A stretch of DNA of 64,000 nucleotides from Streptomyces flavochromogenes. Its GTDB lineage: Bacteria; Actinomycetota; Actinomycetes; Streptomycetales; Streptomycetaceae. The notes below the pieces were generated by a model. The model had not been told where the DNA came from, did not search any database, and saw only the letters and a list, made by a program, of their open reading frames with translations. A program made the position numbers and the translations under genes. Below, one piece after another: positions 52,910 to 62,823 of the stretch (position 1 is its first letter; each line of letters begins with the position of its first letter). Location: assembly GCF_000717595.1 (NCBI RefSeq), contig NZ_JNZO01000011.1, positions 62,001 to 126,000 of the forward strand, read 5' to 3'.

Positions 52910-54436
52910 ATGACGGCGACGACCGCCGCGACCGAACCGACCGCCACCGGCGGTCACCCTCAGCGCTGGCTGATCCTCGGCGTCATCTGCCTCGCCCAGC
53001 TCACCGTGCTGCTCGACAACACCGTGCTCAGCGTCGCCATCCCGTCGCTGACCTCCGAACTCCACGCGACGACCACCGACATCCAGTGGATGATCAACGC
53101 GTACTCGCTCGTCCAGTCCGGCCTGCTGCTCAGCGCGGGCAACGCCGCCGACCGCTACGGACGCAAGAAGCTGCTCGCGATCGGACTCGCGCTCTTCGGC
53201 ATCGGCTCTCTCGCCGCCGGACTCGCCGACTCGACCACGCAGCTGATCGCCGCCCGCGCGGGCATGGGCGTCGGCGGCGCGCTGCTCATGACCACCACCC
53301 TCGCCGTCGTCATGCAGATCTTCGACGACTCGGAGCGGGTGAAGGCCATCGCGCTCTGGTCCACCGTCGCCTCCCTCGGCTTCGCCGGCGGACCGCTGAT
53401 CGGCGGCGTGATCCTCAACCACTTCTGGTGGGGAATGATCTTCCTGATCAACATCCCGGTCGCGGTCGTGGCCCTGGTCGCCGTCCTGAAGCTCGTCCCG
53501 GAGTCCAAGAACCCGCAGGGTGAGCGTCCCGACCTGCTCGGCGCGCTGCTCTCCACCATCGGCATGACCGCCGTCGTGTACGCGATCATCAGCGGCCCCG
53601 AGCACGGCTGGGTCTCCGCCCAGGTGCTGGTCCCGGCCGCGATCGGGCTGCTCGGTCTCGGCGCGTTCGCGCTGTGGGAGCTGCACACCCCGTACCCGAT
53701 GCTCGACATGCACTTCTTCCGGAACCAGAAGTTCATCGGCGCCATCGGCGGCTCGATCCTGGTCGTCTTCGGCATGGGCGGCTCGCTCTTCCTGCTCACC
53801 CAGCACCTGCAGTTCGTGCTCGGCTACGAGCCGCTGGAGGCCGGTCTGCGGATGGCGCCGCTCGCGCTGACGATCGTCGGTCTCAACCTGACCGGCATCG
53901 GCCCGAAGATCGTCATGAAGCTGGGCACCCCGCCCACCGTCGTCCTCGGCATGAGCCTGGTCGCCGGTGGTCTGACCTCGATCTCGCTGCTCGGCGGCGG
54001 CACCGACGGAAGCTACGCGGGCATGCTGCTCGGCCTCGTCCTGATGGGCGGAGGCATCGCCGTCTCCTCGCCGGCCATGGCCAACGCGATCATGAGCTCG
54101 ATCCCGCCGGAGAAGGCGGGCGTGGGCGCCGGGATCAACGGCACCCTCGCCGAGTTCGGCAACGGCCTCGGTGTCGCCGTCCTCGGCGCCGTGCTCAACG
54201 CCCGCTTCGCCGCGCTCGTCGCCGTCACCGCGACCTCCCTCCCGGCCGCCCTGGCGGCCGCCGGCGGCGAGGCCGAGCGGCGGGAGATCTCGGACGCCTT
54301 CGCCTCCGGCCTCCAGACCAGCCAGCTGGTCGGCGCGATCGCCGTCTTCGCCGGCGGTCTGGTGGCGGCGGCCCTGCTCCGGCGGGCCGAGCGGACGGAG
54401 AAGAGGCTGACACCCGAGCAGTCGATCGCTGCCTAG
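52910..54436 (+). CDS. DHA2-family MFS multidrug efflux transporter
   Basis: 508 residues, 14 TMs. Motif C-like and family signatures: LAQLTVLLDNTVLSVAIPSL (motif D1), GNAADRYGRKKLLAIGLAL (motif A) and LGFAGGPLIGGVI (motif C of antiporters). It exports drugs or metabolites using the proton gradient. ATG 52910, eight bases after AAGGAG. The frame extends upstream into the operator and is rejected there. Followed after 35 bp by its TetR regulator. Confidence 0.92.
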   Translation: MTATTAATEPTATGGHPQRWLILGVICLAQLTVLLDNTVLSVAIPSLTSELHATTTDIQWMINAYSLVQSGLLLSAGNAADRYGRKKLLAIGLALFGIGSLAAGLADSTTQLIAARAGMGVGGALLMTTTLAVVMQIFDDSERVKAIALWSTVASLGFAGGPLIGGVILNHFWWGMIFLINIPVAVVALVAVLKLVPESKNPQGERPDLLGALLSTIGMTAVVYAIISGPEHGWVSAQVLVPAAIGLLGLGAFALWELHTPYPMLDMHFFRNQKFIGAIGGSILVVFGMGGSLFLLTQHLQFVLGYEPLEAGLRMAPLALTIVGLNLTGIGPKIVMKLGTPPTVVLGMSLVAGGLTSISLLGGGTDGSYAGMLLGLVLMGGGIAVSSPAMANAIMSSIPPEKAGVGAGINGTLAEFGNGLGVAVLGAVLNARFAALVAVTATSLPAALAAAGGEAERREISDAFASGLQTSQLVGAIAVFAGGLVAAALLRRAERTEKRLTPEQSIAA

Positions 54437-54471
54437 CATGGTCACGGAGAACTGACAGACGGAGGAACGCG

Positions 54472-55254
54472 ATGGTCAAGGCAGCCGACCGGGCCAAGAA
54501 CCCGGCGCGTTCCAGCGTCTGGCTGGAGACCCGGACGTCACGGAGCGGCGGCGGTCCGGCCGGTCTCGACCGGGACCGGATCGTCGCCGCCGCGATCCGG
54601 ATGCTCGACGAGGAAGGCCTGGCCAAGCTGTCGATGCGCAAGCTGGCGGCCGAGCTGAACGTCACCGCGATGTCCCTGTACTGGTACGTGGACACCAAGG
54701 ACGACATCATCGAGTACGCCGTCGACACGGTGTACGGCGAGATCGACCTCGCCGCGGTCGACGCCGCGGGGGACTGGCGGGACCGGATGCGGGTGCTTGC
54801 CCTGGACTACCGCCGGATGCTGGTCCGGCACCCCTGGATGTCGCCCTGCGCCGGGTACTACCTGAACATCGGACCGCACGCGATCGCCGTGGGCGGCAAG
54901 ATCCAGGAGACCATCAGGGACACCGGGCTGCCGATGGACCGCCAGCCGAGCGCCATGTCGGCGGTCTTCCAGTTCGTCTACGGCTACGGGACGATCCAGT
55001 CGCAGTTCGAGAGCCGGGCGGCCCAGGCCGGAATGTCGCAGAACGAGTTCTACGGCGAGTCGATCAAGGCCTTCCGGGACGATCCGCAGTTCATGGAGGC
55101 GCTCGAACCGATGACGGACCTCCTCGACGAGCGGGCCTCGCACGGCAGCGTCACCGAGATCTGGGACCGCGACTTCGACTACGCCCTCGACGTCCTGGTC
55201 GCCGGCATCGAGGTGATGGTGGCCCGGGAATCGGCCGCCGGGACCGGCACCTGA
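54472..55254 (+). CDS. TetR-family regulator (TetR_C type)
   Basis: 260 residues. A ~30-residue basic N-tail, HTH about 32-80 (AELNVTAMSLYWYVDTKDDI, a Tet-repressor-like recognition helix), and a C-terminal TetR_C ligand domain (about 95-245). Most likely binds the 43-bp palindrome at 52857-52899 to repress the efflux gene and itself, released by a pump substrate. ATG with GGAGGAACGCG. Same strand as the pump, 35 bp after it. Confidence 0.92.
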   Translation: MVKAADRAKNPARSSVWLETRTSRSGGGPAGLDRDRIVAAAIRMLDEEGLAKLSMRKLAAELNVTAMSLYWYVDTKDDIIEYAVDTVYGEIDLAAVDAAGDWRDRMRVLALDYRRMLVRHPWMSPCAGYYLNIGPHAIAVGGKIQETIRDTGLPMDRQPSAMSAVFQFVYGYGTIQSQFESRAAQAGMSQNEFYGESIKAFRDDPQFMEALEPMTDLLDERASHGSVTEIWDRDFDYALDVLVAGIEVMVARESAAGTGT

Positions 55255-55280
55255 AGGAGCGACGGACACCACGGACACGA

Positions 55281-55314
55281 CGGAGCGGCGGGCCGTCCCC
55301 TGCCCGCCGCTCCG
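55281..55314. terminator. Terminator after TetR gene
   Basis: Stem CGGAGCGGCGGGC/GCCCGCCGCTCCG, 13 bp perfect. Confidence 0.85.
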
Positions 55315-55321
55315 TACTCGA

Positions 55322-55362
55322 CCCGGCCGCGCCTCCGCTCGAAGCGCGGCCGGGAGTCTTTC
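55322..55362. terminator. Second terminator in the convergent gap
   Basis: CCCGGCCGCGC/GCGCGGCCGGG followed by AGTCTTTCT. It ends exactly at the stop of the second MFS gene. Confidence 0.82.
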
Positions 55363-56981
55363 TAGGCCTCCGCGGCCACCGGCTTCTCGTCGCCCTTCAC
55401 CGAGCTGCTCTTCAGGGCGACTTCCTTGATGAAGAGCGTCACCACGAAGGCCAGCAGCGCGAACGGCGCCGAGTAGAGGAAGACGTCGCCGACGCCGTGC
55501 CCGTAGGCGCTCTCCATGACCGTGCGGATCGGGGCCGGCAGCTTGTCCATGTCGGGGATCCCGCCGCCCGAGCCGCCCTGGCCCAGGGCCGCCGCGGCCT
55601 TCGGGCCGAGCTCGGTCAGGCCCTCCTTGACGTAGTCCGTGACCCGGTGGGCCATGACCGCGCCGAGCGCCGAGACACCGATCGCACCGCCCAGGGAGCG
55701 GAAGAAGGTGACGACGGAGGAAGCGGCGCCGAGGTCGGCGGGGGCCACCTGGTTCTGCGTGCAGAGCACCAGGTTCTGCATCATCATGCCGAGGCCGAGG
55801 CCGAGGACCGCCATGAACAGCGCGATGTGCCAGTACTCCGTGTCGTAGCGGATCGTGCCGAGCAGGCCGAGACCGCCCGCGGCGAGGGCGCCGCCGCTGA
55901 CCAGCCACGCCTTCCACCGGCCGGTCTTGGTGATGATCAGACCCGAGACGGTGGAGGAGACGAACAGGCCCGCGATCATCGGGATGGTGAGGACGCCGGA
56001 CATCGTCGGCGACTCGTTCCGCGCCAGCTGGAAGTACTGGCTGAAGAAGACCGTGCCGGCGAACATCGCGACACCCACGAAGAGCGAGGCGAGCGAGGCG
56101 AGGGTGATCGTGCGGTTGCGGAAGAGGCGGAGCGGGATGATCGGCTCGCTCGCCTTCGACTCGACGAGCAGGAAGATCCCGCCGAGCGCGATCGCGCCGA
56201 GCACCATCACGGCCGTCTGCCACGACATCCAGTCGTACTTGTCGCCCGCGAAGGTGACCCAGATGAGCAGCAGGGAGACCGCGGCGCTGATGAAGAACGC
56301 GCCGGCCCAGTCGACCTTGACCTTGCGCTTCACGACGGGGAGCTTGAGGGTCTTCTGCAGGACGATCAGCGCGATGATCGCGAAGGGCACGCCCACGTAG
56401 AAGCACCAGCGCCAGCCGAGCCAGTCGGTGTCGGTGATGACACCGCCGAGCAGCGGGCCGCCGACGGTGGCGACGGCGAAGGTCGCGCCGAGGTAGCCGC
56501 TGTACCGGCCGCGCTCACGCGGGGCGATCATCGCGGCCAGGATGATCTGCGAGAGGGCGGTCAGACCGCCGACGCCGATGCCCTGCACGACACGGCAGGC
56601 GATGAGCATGCCGGTGCTCTGCGAGAGGCCGGCGACGACCGAGCCCGCCACATAGATGACCAGGGCTATCTGGACGAGCAGCTTCTTGGAGAAGAGGTCG
56701 GCGAGCTTGCCCCAGAGCGGGGTGGTCGCGGTCATCGAAAGGAGTGCGGCGGTGACCACCCAGGTGTAGGCGGACTGGCCGCCCCCGAGGTCGGTGATGA
56801 TCTGGGGGAGGGCGTTGGAGACGATCGTCGAGGACAGGATGGCGACGAACATGCCGAGCAGCAGCCCGGACAGCGCCTCCATGATCTGCTTGTGCGTCAT
56901 CGGGGCGCCGCCGGAGGCGGTGTCCCCCTGCTTGGCGCTCCCGCCGCTCACACCGGTCTCTGGTGTGGTGGTCGTAGCCAT
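55362..56981 (-). CDS. DHA2-family (EmrB/QacA) MFS efflux transporter
   Basis: 539 residues, 14 TMs. Cytosolic N-tail of ~35 residues, ILSSTIVSNALPQIITDLGG (TM1), LWGKLADLFSKKLLVQIALV (motif A) and the long loop between TM13 and TM14 carrying a Gly-rich stretch. ATG 56981 with AAGGAAC; a TTG one codon upstream is in frame. It is 15 bp downstream of the MarR gene and should be co-transcribed and repressed with it. Substrate unknown. Confidence 0.93.
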   Translation of the reverse strand: MATTTTPETGVSGGSAKQGDTASGGAPMTHKQIMEALSGLLLGMFVAILSSTIVSNALPQIITDLGGGQSAYTWVVTAALLSMTATTPLWGKLADLFSKKLLVQIALVIYVAGSVVAGLSQSTGMLIACRVVQGIGVGGLTALSQIILAAMIAPRERGRYSGYLGATFAVATVGGPLLGGVITDTDWLGWRWCFYVGVPFAIIALIVLQKTLKLPVVKRKVKVDWAGAFFISAAVSLLLIWVTFAGDKYDWMSWQTAVMVLGAIALGGIFLLVESKASEPIIPLRLFRNRTITLASLASLFVGVAMFAGTVFFSQYFQLARNESPTMSGVLTIPMIAGLFVSSTVSGLIITKTGRWKAWLVSGGALAAGGLGLLGTIRYDTEYWHIALFMAVLGLGLGMMMQNLVLCTQNQVAPADLGAASSVVTFFRSLGGAIGVSALGAVMAHRVTDYVKEGLTELGPKAAAALGQGGSGGGIPDMDKLPAPIRTVMESAYGHGVGDVFLYSAPFALLAFVVTLFIKEVALKSSSVKGDEKPVAAEA

Positions 56982-56996
56982 CAAGTTCCTTCGTTC

Positions 56997-57464
56997 TCAA
57001 GCGTGGTGGGCCCGGCAGTCCCCGAAGGAATCGCGGAGGCGGGCGAGCAGGGTGGTGAGCAGTTCGACGTCGTCGTCGGACCACTCCGCGAGGGTGCGGG
57101 CGAGCATGTCGGTCAGCCGTCGGTCGAGGACGGCGAGCATGTCTTCGCCCGCCCGGGTCAGGTGCAGGATCCGGGAACGCCGGTCCGCCGGGTCGGGCAG
57201 GCGCTCGACCCAGCCGCGGTCCACGGTGTGGGCCACGTGACGGCTGCTGACCGACATGTCGACGGCCATCAGTTCGGCCACCCGGCCCATTCGCATGTCG
57301 CCGTGGTGGTTGAGCAGGGCGAGGACGATGGCGGATCCGCTGGGGCACTCGGCGGGCAGAACCCTCCCGAGGCCGCGCTTCACCGCTCCGATGGCGCTCA
57401 CCTGGCGGGCGAGGTTCTCGTAGCGATTGCCCCGGTCCATCGAGCTGTCCATCGAGTCGTCCAT
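56997..57464 (-). CDS. MarR-family transcriptional regulator
   Basis: 155 residues. Winged helix about 45-115 (MRMGRVAELMAVDMSVSSRHVAHTVDRGWV with wing PDPADRRSRILHLT) flanked by dimerisation helices. First gene of a MarR-MFS operon. The operators are the two TTGC-N5-GCAA boxes 20-63 bp upstream. Such regulators sense phenolic or drug-like ligands. Confidence 0.94.
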   Translation of the reverse strand: MDDSMDSSMDRGNRYENLARQVSAIGAVKRGLGRVLPAECPSGSAIVLALLNHHGDMRMGRVAELMAVDMSVSSRHVAHTVDRGWVERLPDPADRRSRILHLTRAGEDMLAVLDRRLTDMLARTLAEWSDDDVELLTTLLARLRDSFGDCRAHHA

Positions 57465-57483
57465 CGGGCACTCCCCAGATGTT

Positions 57484-57527
57484 GTTGCTTAGGGCAACCA
57501 TAGAGATCGATGGTTGCTCCAGGCAAA
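57484..57527. promoter_or_regulatory. Twin MarR-type operator boxes
   Basis: GTTGC-TTAGG-GCAAC (57484-57498) and GTTGC-TCCAG-GCAAA (57513-57527), centres 29 bp apart (about three helical turns). Between them GCAACCAT and ATGGTTGC form a larger inverted repeat. Confidence 0.82.
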
Positions 57528-57654
57528 CTAAATCGGTCAAACGGCGCTAAAGAATAGGCAAAGGTGGAGCGGAGGTGTGGGTCGCGGACGGTTCCACAGA
57601 GGTGGGGGTACGGGGCTTGGGCCCCTCAGCCGTACTTCGCTAGGGTCCTGACCC

Positions 57655-57888
57655 ATGGCACACAACCCCCAAGCACCGTACGGCCAGGGCCAGCCCCCGC
57701 AGGGCCCCGAGGGTTACGACCCCGCCGGCAACACGCAGATGTTCCGCGCCTTCGTCGACGAGGGCGCCCCGCAGCAGCGGCAGCCGCAGGTCGCGGCCGC
57801 GTCGGGCGGCCCCAAGGTCGGCCTGATCGTCGGCGTGGTCGCGGTGATCGTCGTCCTGGCGGCCGTCGCCTGGCTGGCCCTGGGCTGA
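57655..57888 (+). CDS. Small single-pass membrane protein
   Basis: 77 residues. Pro/Gln/Gly-rich cytosolic half (APYGQGQPPQGPEGYDPAG), then one TM helix (about 55-76, VGLIVGVVAVIVVLAAVAWLAL) at the very C-terminus, as in tail-anchored proteins. No known family. It is conserved-looking and monocistronic with its own strong terminator. Function unknown. Confidence 0.8.
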   Translation: MAHNPQAPYGQGQPPQGPEGYDPAGNTQMFRAFVDEGAPQQRQPQVAAASGGPKVGLIVGVVAVIVVLAAVAWLALG

Positions 57889-57914
57889 CCGACCTCTCCT
57901 TCACCGAGCCCCCG

Positions 57915-57959
57915 GGTGGGCCGGATCCGCGTCACGCGGACCCGGCCCACCTTTCTTTT
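57915..57959 (+). terminator. Terminator of the small membrane protein gene
   Basis: GGTGGGCCGG/CCGGCCCACC with inner TCCGCG/CGCGGA, then TTTCTTTT. Confidence 0.93.
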
Positions 57960-57993
57960 CGTGCGCTCGGGGCCCGTGCTTCGGCGCGGGCGC

Positions 57994-58683
57994 TCAGGGG
58001 GTGACGGAGTCCAGGGCGGGCGCGAGCACCGCGAAGGCCTCTCCGATCAGGGCGCCCGGGTCCGCGGAACCGCCCGCCTCCTCGCCCTCGCTCCACCGGT
58101 GCAGTACGGCGTCGAAGGCGGCGAGCGCCATGCCCGCGGCCAGCCGGGGGTAGAGGTCGGCCCGGGCGTCGCGGCCCAGGCGGGCCGCCAGCTCCTGCGT
58201 CAGGTCCTCCCGCCATCGCGCCTGGTGCTCCAGGAAGCGGGCGAGCAGGGCGGGGGTGCGCAGGATCAGCCGGACCACGGGCAGGGCCCGGTCGGCGTGG
58301 TCGCCGCAGATCGTCAGGGGTACGGAGACGGCGTGCAGGAGCGCCTCGGAGGGGCGTTCCCCGGCGGGCCGGGCGGCGAGGTCCGTGCGCATGTCGGCGC
58401 CCATGCCGGCCAGGAACTGGACGACCACGTCCTCCTTGGACGCGAAGTACCGGAAGAAGGTCCGCTTGGAGACCCCGGCGGTGGTCGCGATCTCGTCGAC
58501 GGTGACCGCGTCGAAGCCCCTGAGGGCGAGCAGCTGGAGGGCCGCCTCGGTGAGCTCGGTCGCGACGAGCTGACGCTTGCGCTGGGCGAGGCTGACGGGG
58601 GCGGGGCCGGGGCCGGGGGTTCGGACGGGACCCGGGTCGGGGGCTTGGCCGAGGTCGGGACCTGCTTCGGGGCGGGTGCTCAC
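57994..58683 (-). CDS. TetR-family transcriptional regulator
   Basis: 229 residues. Disordered Pro/Gly N-terminus (~30), HTH about 38-85 (VDEIATTAGVSKRTFFRYFA), C-terminal ligand-binding helices (about 95-225, MftR/AcrR-like). Divergent from the SDR gene with 100 bp between; the inverted elements at 58730-58763 are its likely operator. Ligand unknown. Confidence 0.92.
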   Translation of the reverse strand: MSTRPEAGPDLGQAPDPGPVRTPGPGPAPVSLAQRKRQLVATELTEAALQLLALRGFDAVTVDEIATTAGVSKRTFFRYFASKEDVVVQFLAGMGADMRTDLAARPAGERPSEALLHAVSVPLTICGDHADRALPVVRLILRTPALLARFLEHQARWREDLTQELAARLGRDARADLYPRLAAGMALAAFDAVLHRWSEGEEAGGSADPGALIGEAFAVLAPALDSVTP

Positions 58684-58729
58684 GGTCGAATCGTACCGTG
58701 GTGCCTTTGATGGCGCGGAGACGCTTCTA

Positions 58730-58763
58730 TGTCACTCAATTCCATGCTTGACACTCAGTGACA
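58730..58763. promoter_or_regulatory. Putative operator between TetR and SDR genes
   Basis: Arms TGTCACT (58730-58736) and AGTGACA (58757-58763). The right side overlaps a near-palindrome TGACACTCAGTGACA and a TTGACA (58748-58753) that may be the SDR -35, which would leave a very short or absent leader. Confidence 0.6.
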
Positions 58764-58783
58764 CAAGCGGCAGCGTGTGCCGT

Positions 58784-59708
58784 ATGACCAAGAAGCAGCG
58801 CTGGACCGCCGACCGGATCCCGGACCAGACCGGGCGGCTCTTCGTCGTCACCGGGGCCAACAGCGGCCTCGGCCTCGCCACCACCCGGGAGCTCGCCCGC
58901 CGGGGCGGCCGCGTGATCCTCGCCGTACGGGACGAGGAGAAGGGCCGCCGGGCCGTCGACGAGCTCGTCGCGGCCGGGATCGCGCCGGGCCTGCTCGCCG
59001 TACGCCCGCTCGACCTCGCCGACCTCGACTCGGCGCGCACCTTCGCCGGCCGGCTGCGCGAGGAGCACCCGCGCCTGGACGTCCTCGTCAACAACGCGGG
59101 GGTGATGGCGCCGCCCCGCACCCTGAGCCCCCAGGGCCACGAGGTCCAGTTCGCCGTCAACCACCTCGGCCACTTCGCGCTCACCGGACTGCTGCTCGGC
59201 ATGCTCGCCGCCGGGCGGGACCCCCGGGTGGTCACCGTCAGCTCGATCAACCACCGCCAGGGCAGCCTCCGCCTCGACGACCTCACCGGTGAGCGCGGCT
59301 ACGCGCCCATGACCTTCTACAACCAGTCGAAGTTCGCCAACGCCGTCTTCGGGCAGGAACTGCACCGGCGCCTGAGTGCGTCCGGCAGCCCGGTCCGGAG
59401 CGTCCTCGCCCACCCCGGCTACACGGCGACCCGGCTCCAGACCCGGGACGCGTCCGGCCTCGTCAAGCTGGCCTTCGGCCGGATCGGCAACCCGCTGCTC
59501 GCCCAGCGCCCCGAGCGGGGAGCGCTGCCGCAGCTGTACGCGGCGACCGAGCCCGGCCTGGGGGGAGGGGAGTTCATCGGACCCGACGGCGTGGGTGAGC
59601 TGCGCGGAGCGCCCACCCGTGTGCACCTCTCCACCGCGGCGGCCGACCCCGGGACGGGGCGCGCGCTGTGGGAACTCTCGGAGCGCCTGACCGGGGTGAG
59701 CTTCCCGG

Positions 59709-59722
<14 letters not shown>
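58784..59722 (+). CDS. Short-chain dehydrogenase/reductase
   Basis: 312 residues. Rossmann TGxxxGxG reads VVTGANSGLGLATT (about 22-35), NNAG in VNNAGVMAPP, catalytic Ser in TVSSINHRQG and the YxxxK in FYNQSKFAN, all in order, so an active NAD(P)-dependent oxidoreductase of the retinol-dehydrogenase/WWOX-like subgroup. ATG 58784, no obvious Shine-Dalgarno. Its last 14 bases overlap the convergent lipoprotein gene. Controlled probably by the divergent TetR. Substrate unknown. Confidence 0.92.
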
Positions 59723-60563
<841 letters not shown>

Positions 60564-60578
60564 GACCGCCAGTCTGTC

Positions 60579-60591
60579 TGACGATCCGTCA
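60579..60591. promoter_or_regulatory. Palindrome in the lipoprotein promoter
   Basis: TGACG-ATC-CGTCA, 16 bp ahead of the lipoprotein ATG on the minus strand. Possibly an operator. Confidence 0.5.
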
Positions 60592-60613
60592 ACAAGGGAG
60601 CCCTTCGCGGAAC

Positions 60614-61519
60614 TCAGTCGGCGATGAGGCCCTCGCGCAGCTGGGCGAGGGTGCGGGTCAGCAGCCGGGAGACGTGCATCTGGGAGATGCCGACCTCCTC
60701 GCCGATCTGCGACTGGGTCATGTTGGCGAAGAAGCGCAGCATGATGATCTGCCGCTCCCTGGGCGGGAGTTTGGCGAGCAGCGGCTTGAGCGACTCGCGG
60801 TACTCGACGCCTTCGAGCGCCGTGTCCTCGTAGCCGAGGCGGTCGGCGAGGGAGCCCTCGCCGCCGTCGTCCTCGGGCGAGGGGGAGTCGAGCGAGGAGG
60901 CGGTGTACGCGTTGCCCACGGCCAGGCCGTCGACGACGTCCTCCTCCGACACCCCCAGCACAGCGGCGAGTTCGGGCACGGTGGGAGAGCGGTCGAGCTT
61001 CTGCGCGAGCTCGTCGCTGGCCTTGGTGAGGGCGAGGCGCAGCTCCTGGAGCCGGCGCGGGACGCGGACCGACCAGGAGGTGTCACGGAAGAAGCGCTTG
61101 ATCTCACCGACGACCGTCGGCATCGCGAACGTCGGGAACTCCACGCCCCGCTCGCAGTCGAAGCGGTCGATCGCCTTGATGAGGCCGATGGTGCCGACCT
61201 GGACGATGTCCTCCATCGGCTCGTTGCGGGAGCGGAAGCGGGCCGCCGCGTACCGCACGAGGGGGAGGTTGAGCTCGATGAGGGTGTCGCGGACGTAGGT
61301 CCGCTCCGGGCTGTCCGCGGCGGCGCCCTCGGTGTCGAGGGCGCGCAGCCTCAGGAAGAGGGAGCGCGAGAGGGTGCGGGTGTCGAGGGCTCCCGACGTG
61401 ACGACCATCGGCGGAGGCGTGGCCTCCGCGCTGTCGGTCGCGGTCGGCGCCGTCGTCTGCGTGGGCACGGGAACGGGCGTGAGCGTGAGCACCTTCGAGC
61501 TGCCCAGTTCTGTGGACAT
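60614..61519 (-). CDS. sigN: SigB/SigF-type RNA polymerase sigma factor
   Basis: 301 residues. Variable N-terminus of ~50, region 2 ([54 protein letters not shown]), region 3 (SWSVRVPRRLQELR...) and region 4 ([31 protein letters not shown]). It is a stress/sporulation sigma of the SigB subfamily, kept inactive by RsbW-like proteins. The name sigN rests on adjacency to sigF as in S. coelicolor. AAGGGGTGGC directly precedes the ATG. Confidence 0.88.
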   Translation of the reverse strand: MSTELGSSKVLTLTPVPVPTQTTAPTATDSAEATPPPMVVTSGALDTRTLSRSLFLRLRALDTEGAAADSPERTYVRDTLIELNLPLVRYAAARFRSRNEPMEDIVQVGTIGLIKAIDRFDCERGVEFPTFAMPTVVGEIKRFFRDTSWSVRVPRRLQELRLALTKASDELAQKLDRSPTVPELAAVLGVSEEDVVDGLAVGNAYTASSLDSPSPEDDGGEGSLADRLGYEDTALEGVEYRESLKPLLAKLPPRERQIIMLRFFANMTQSQIGEEVGISQMHVSRLLTRTLAQLREGLIAD

Positions 61520-61632
61520 GCCACCCCCTTGAGGTCGCGGACGGTCGCGGTGGCCGCGACCATCTGAGGAACGCAGCCACCACCTGAATACCGGCGGCGG
61601 GGCTGCGGCAAACTCGGTTCCAGCAGAATGTC

Positions 61633-61669
61633 ACATGTCGGCAACACGCTGTAGTGACTTGTCGACAAG
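61633..61669. promoter_or_regulatory. Shared upstream elements of sigN
   Basis: ACATGTC (61633-61639), TAGTGAC (61652-61658) and the palindrome CTTGTCGACAAG (61658-61669). The first two recur upstream of sigF. Confidence 0.6.
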
Positions 61670-61754
61670 CCGAGGGTGCATATCCGCAGGAAACAAGGGG
61701 TGTACGGCATTTGGTGCGCCGCAGAACTGCTCCGAACCGGTCTACCCGATTCAG

Positions 61755-62600
61755 CTACGCCTCGATTCTGTTTGCGGATCTCAAACGCGCGAAGCTGCGG
61801 GCGAGGAGCCTTGACACATGCATCTGGGAGACGCCGAGTTCCTGGCTGATCTGGGACTGCGTCAGATTGCTGTAGTAACGCAGCATCAGAATCCGCTGCT
61901 CCCGCTCGGGCAGTTGGACGAGCAGGTGCCGGACGAGGTCGCGGTGCTCGACGCCGGCCAGCGCGGGGTCCTCGTAGCCGAGCCGGTCGAGCAGCCCGGG
62001 CAGCCCGTCGCCCTCCTGTGCGGCCTCCAGGGAGGTCGCGTGGTACGAGCGTCCGGCCTCGATGCAGGCGAGCACCTCGTCCTCGCCGATCCGCAGCCGC
62101 TCGGCGATCTCGGCGGTCGTGGGGGAGCGGCCGTGGGCGGTCGTGAGGTCCTCGGTGGCGCCGTTCACCTGGACCCAGAGCTCGTGCAGGCGGCGGGGCA
62201 CGTGCACGGTGCGGACGTTGTCGCGGAAGTACCGCTTGATCTCGCCGACGACGGTCGGCATGGCGAACGTCGGGAACTGGACACCGCGGTCGGGGTCGAA
62301 GCGGTCGATGGCGTTGATGAGGCCGATGGTGCCGACCTGGACGACGTCCTCCATCGGCTCGTTGCGGGAGCGGAAGCGGGCCGCCGCGTACCGGACGAGC
62401 GGCAGGTTGGCCTCGATGAGGGCCCCACGCACCCGGTGGTGCTCCGGAGTGCCCGGCTCCAGGTTCTTTAGCTGCCCGAAGAGCACCTGGGTGAGGGCGC
62501 GGGTGTCGGCGCCGCGGGTGCTCTGGGGGCGGGGGCGGGGGGTCTCCGCGCCGCCTGCCTCGTGCTGGGGCGGGACCTGAGGCGCTGTACTGGCCGGCAC
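61755..62600 (-). CDS. sigF: Sporulation sigma factor SigF
   Basis: 281 residues. The start [12 protein letters not shown] and the sequence through regions 2-4 ([60 protein letters not shown]) correspond to SigF of S. coelicolor/S. aureofaciens, needed for late spore maturation. GTG 62600 is used; GTG 62606, directly after AAAGGGGTGGC as in sigN, is equally possible. Activity is expected to be controlled by an anti-sigma switch such as the RsbW-like ATPases found earlier in the window. Confidence 0.94.
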   Translation of the reverse strand: MPASTAPQVPPQHEAGGAETPRPRPQSTRGADTRALTQVLFGQLKNLEPGTPEHHRVRGALIEANLPLVRYAAARFRSRNEPMEDVVQVGTIGLINAIDRFDPDRGVQFPTFAMPTVVGEIKRYFRDNVRTVHVPRRLHELWVQVNGATEDLTTAHGRSPTTAEIAERLRIGEDEVLACIEAGRSYHATSLEAAQEGDGLPGLLDRLGYEDPALAGVEHRDLVRHLLVQLPEREQRILMLRYYSNLTQSQISQELGVSQMHVSRLLARSFARLRSANRIEA

Positions 62601-62688
62601 GTTCACGCCACCCCTTTGGCTGGTCTTGCTGGTCGACTGGGTCAACTACGGTCAACTCATCCGTCAAAAGCGGTCATAGCATCACAAG

Positions 62689-62742
62689 ACATGTCCACTG
62701 TGTGCAAGCACCGCATAGTGACGTGTTGAGGGCATAGTGACG
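62689..62742. promoter_or_regulatory. Upstream elements and direct repeats of sigF
   Basis: ACATGTC (62689-62695) and TAGTGAC (62716-62722), plus a direct repeat GCATAGTGACG at 62713-62723 and 62732-62742 (19-bp period). Confidence 0.65.
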
Positions 62743-62823
62743 GAAAAAGGGGAGGTCACGCATGGAATCACGCACGGAAAAGCCCCCCACCTCGACGGCG
62801 GGGGGCCTGGTGTCGGCCGAGGC

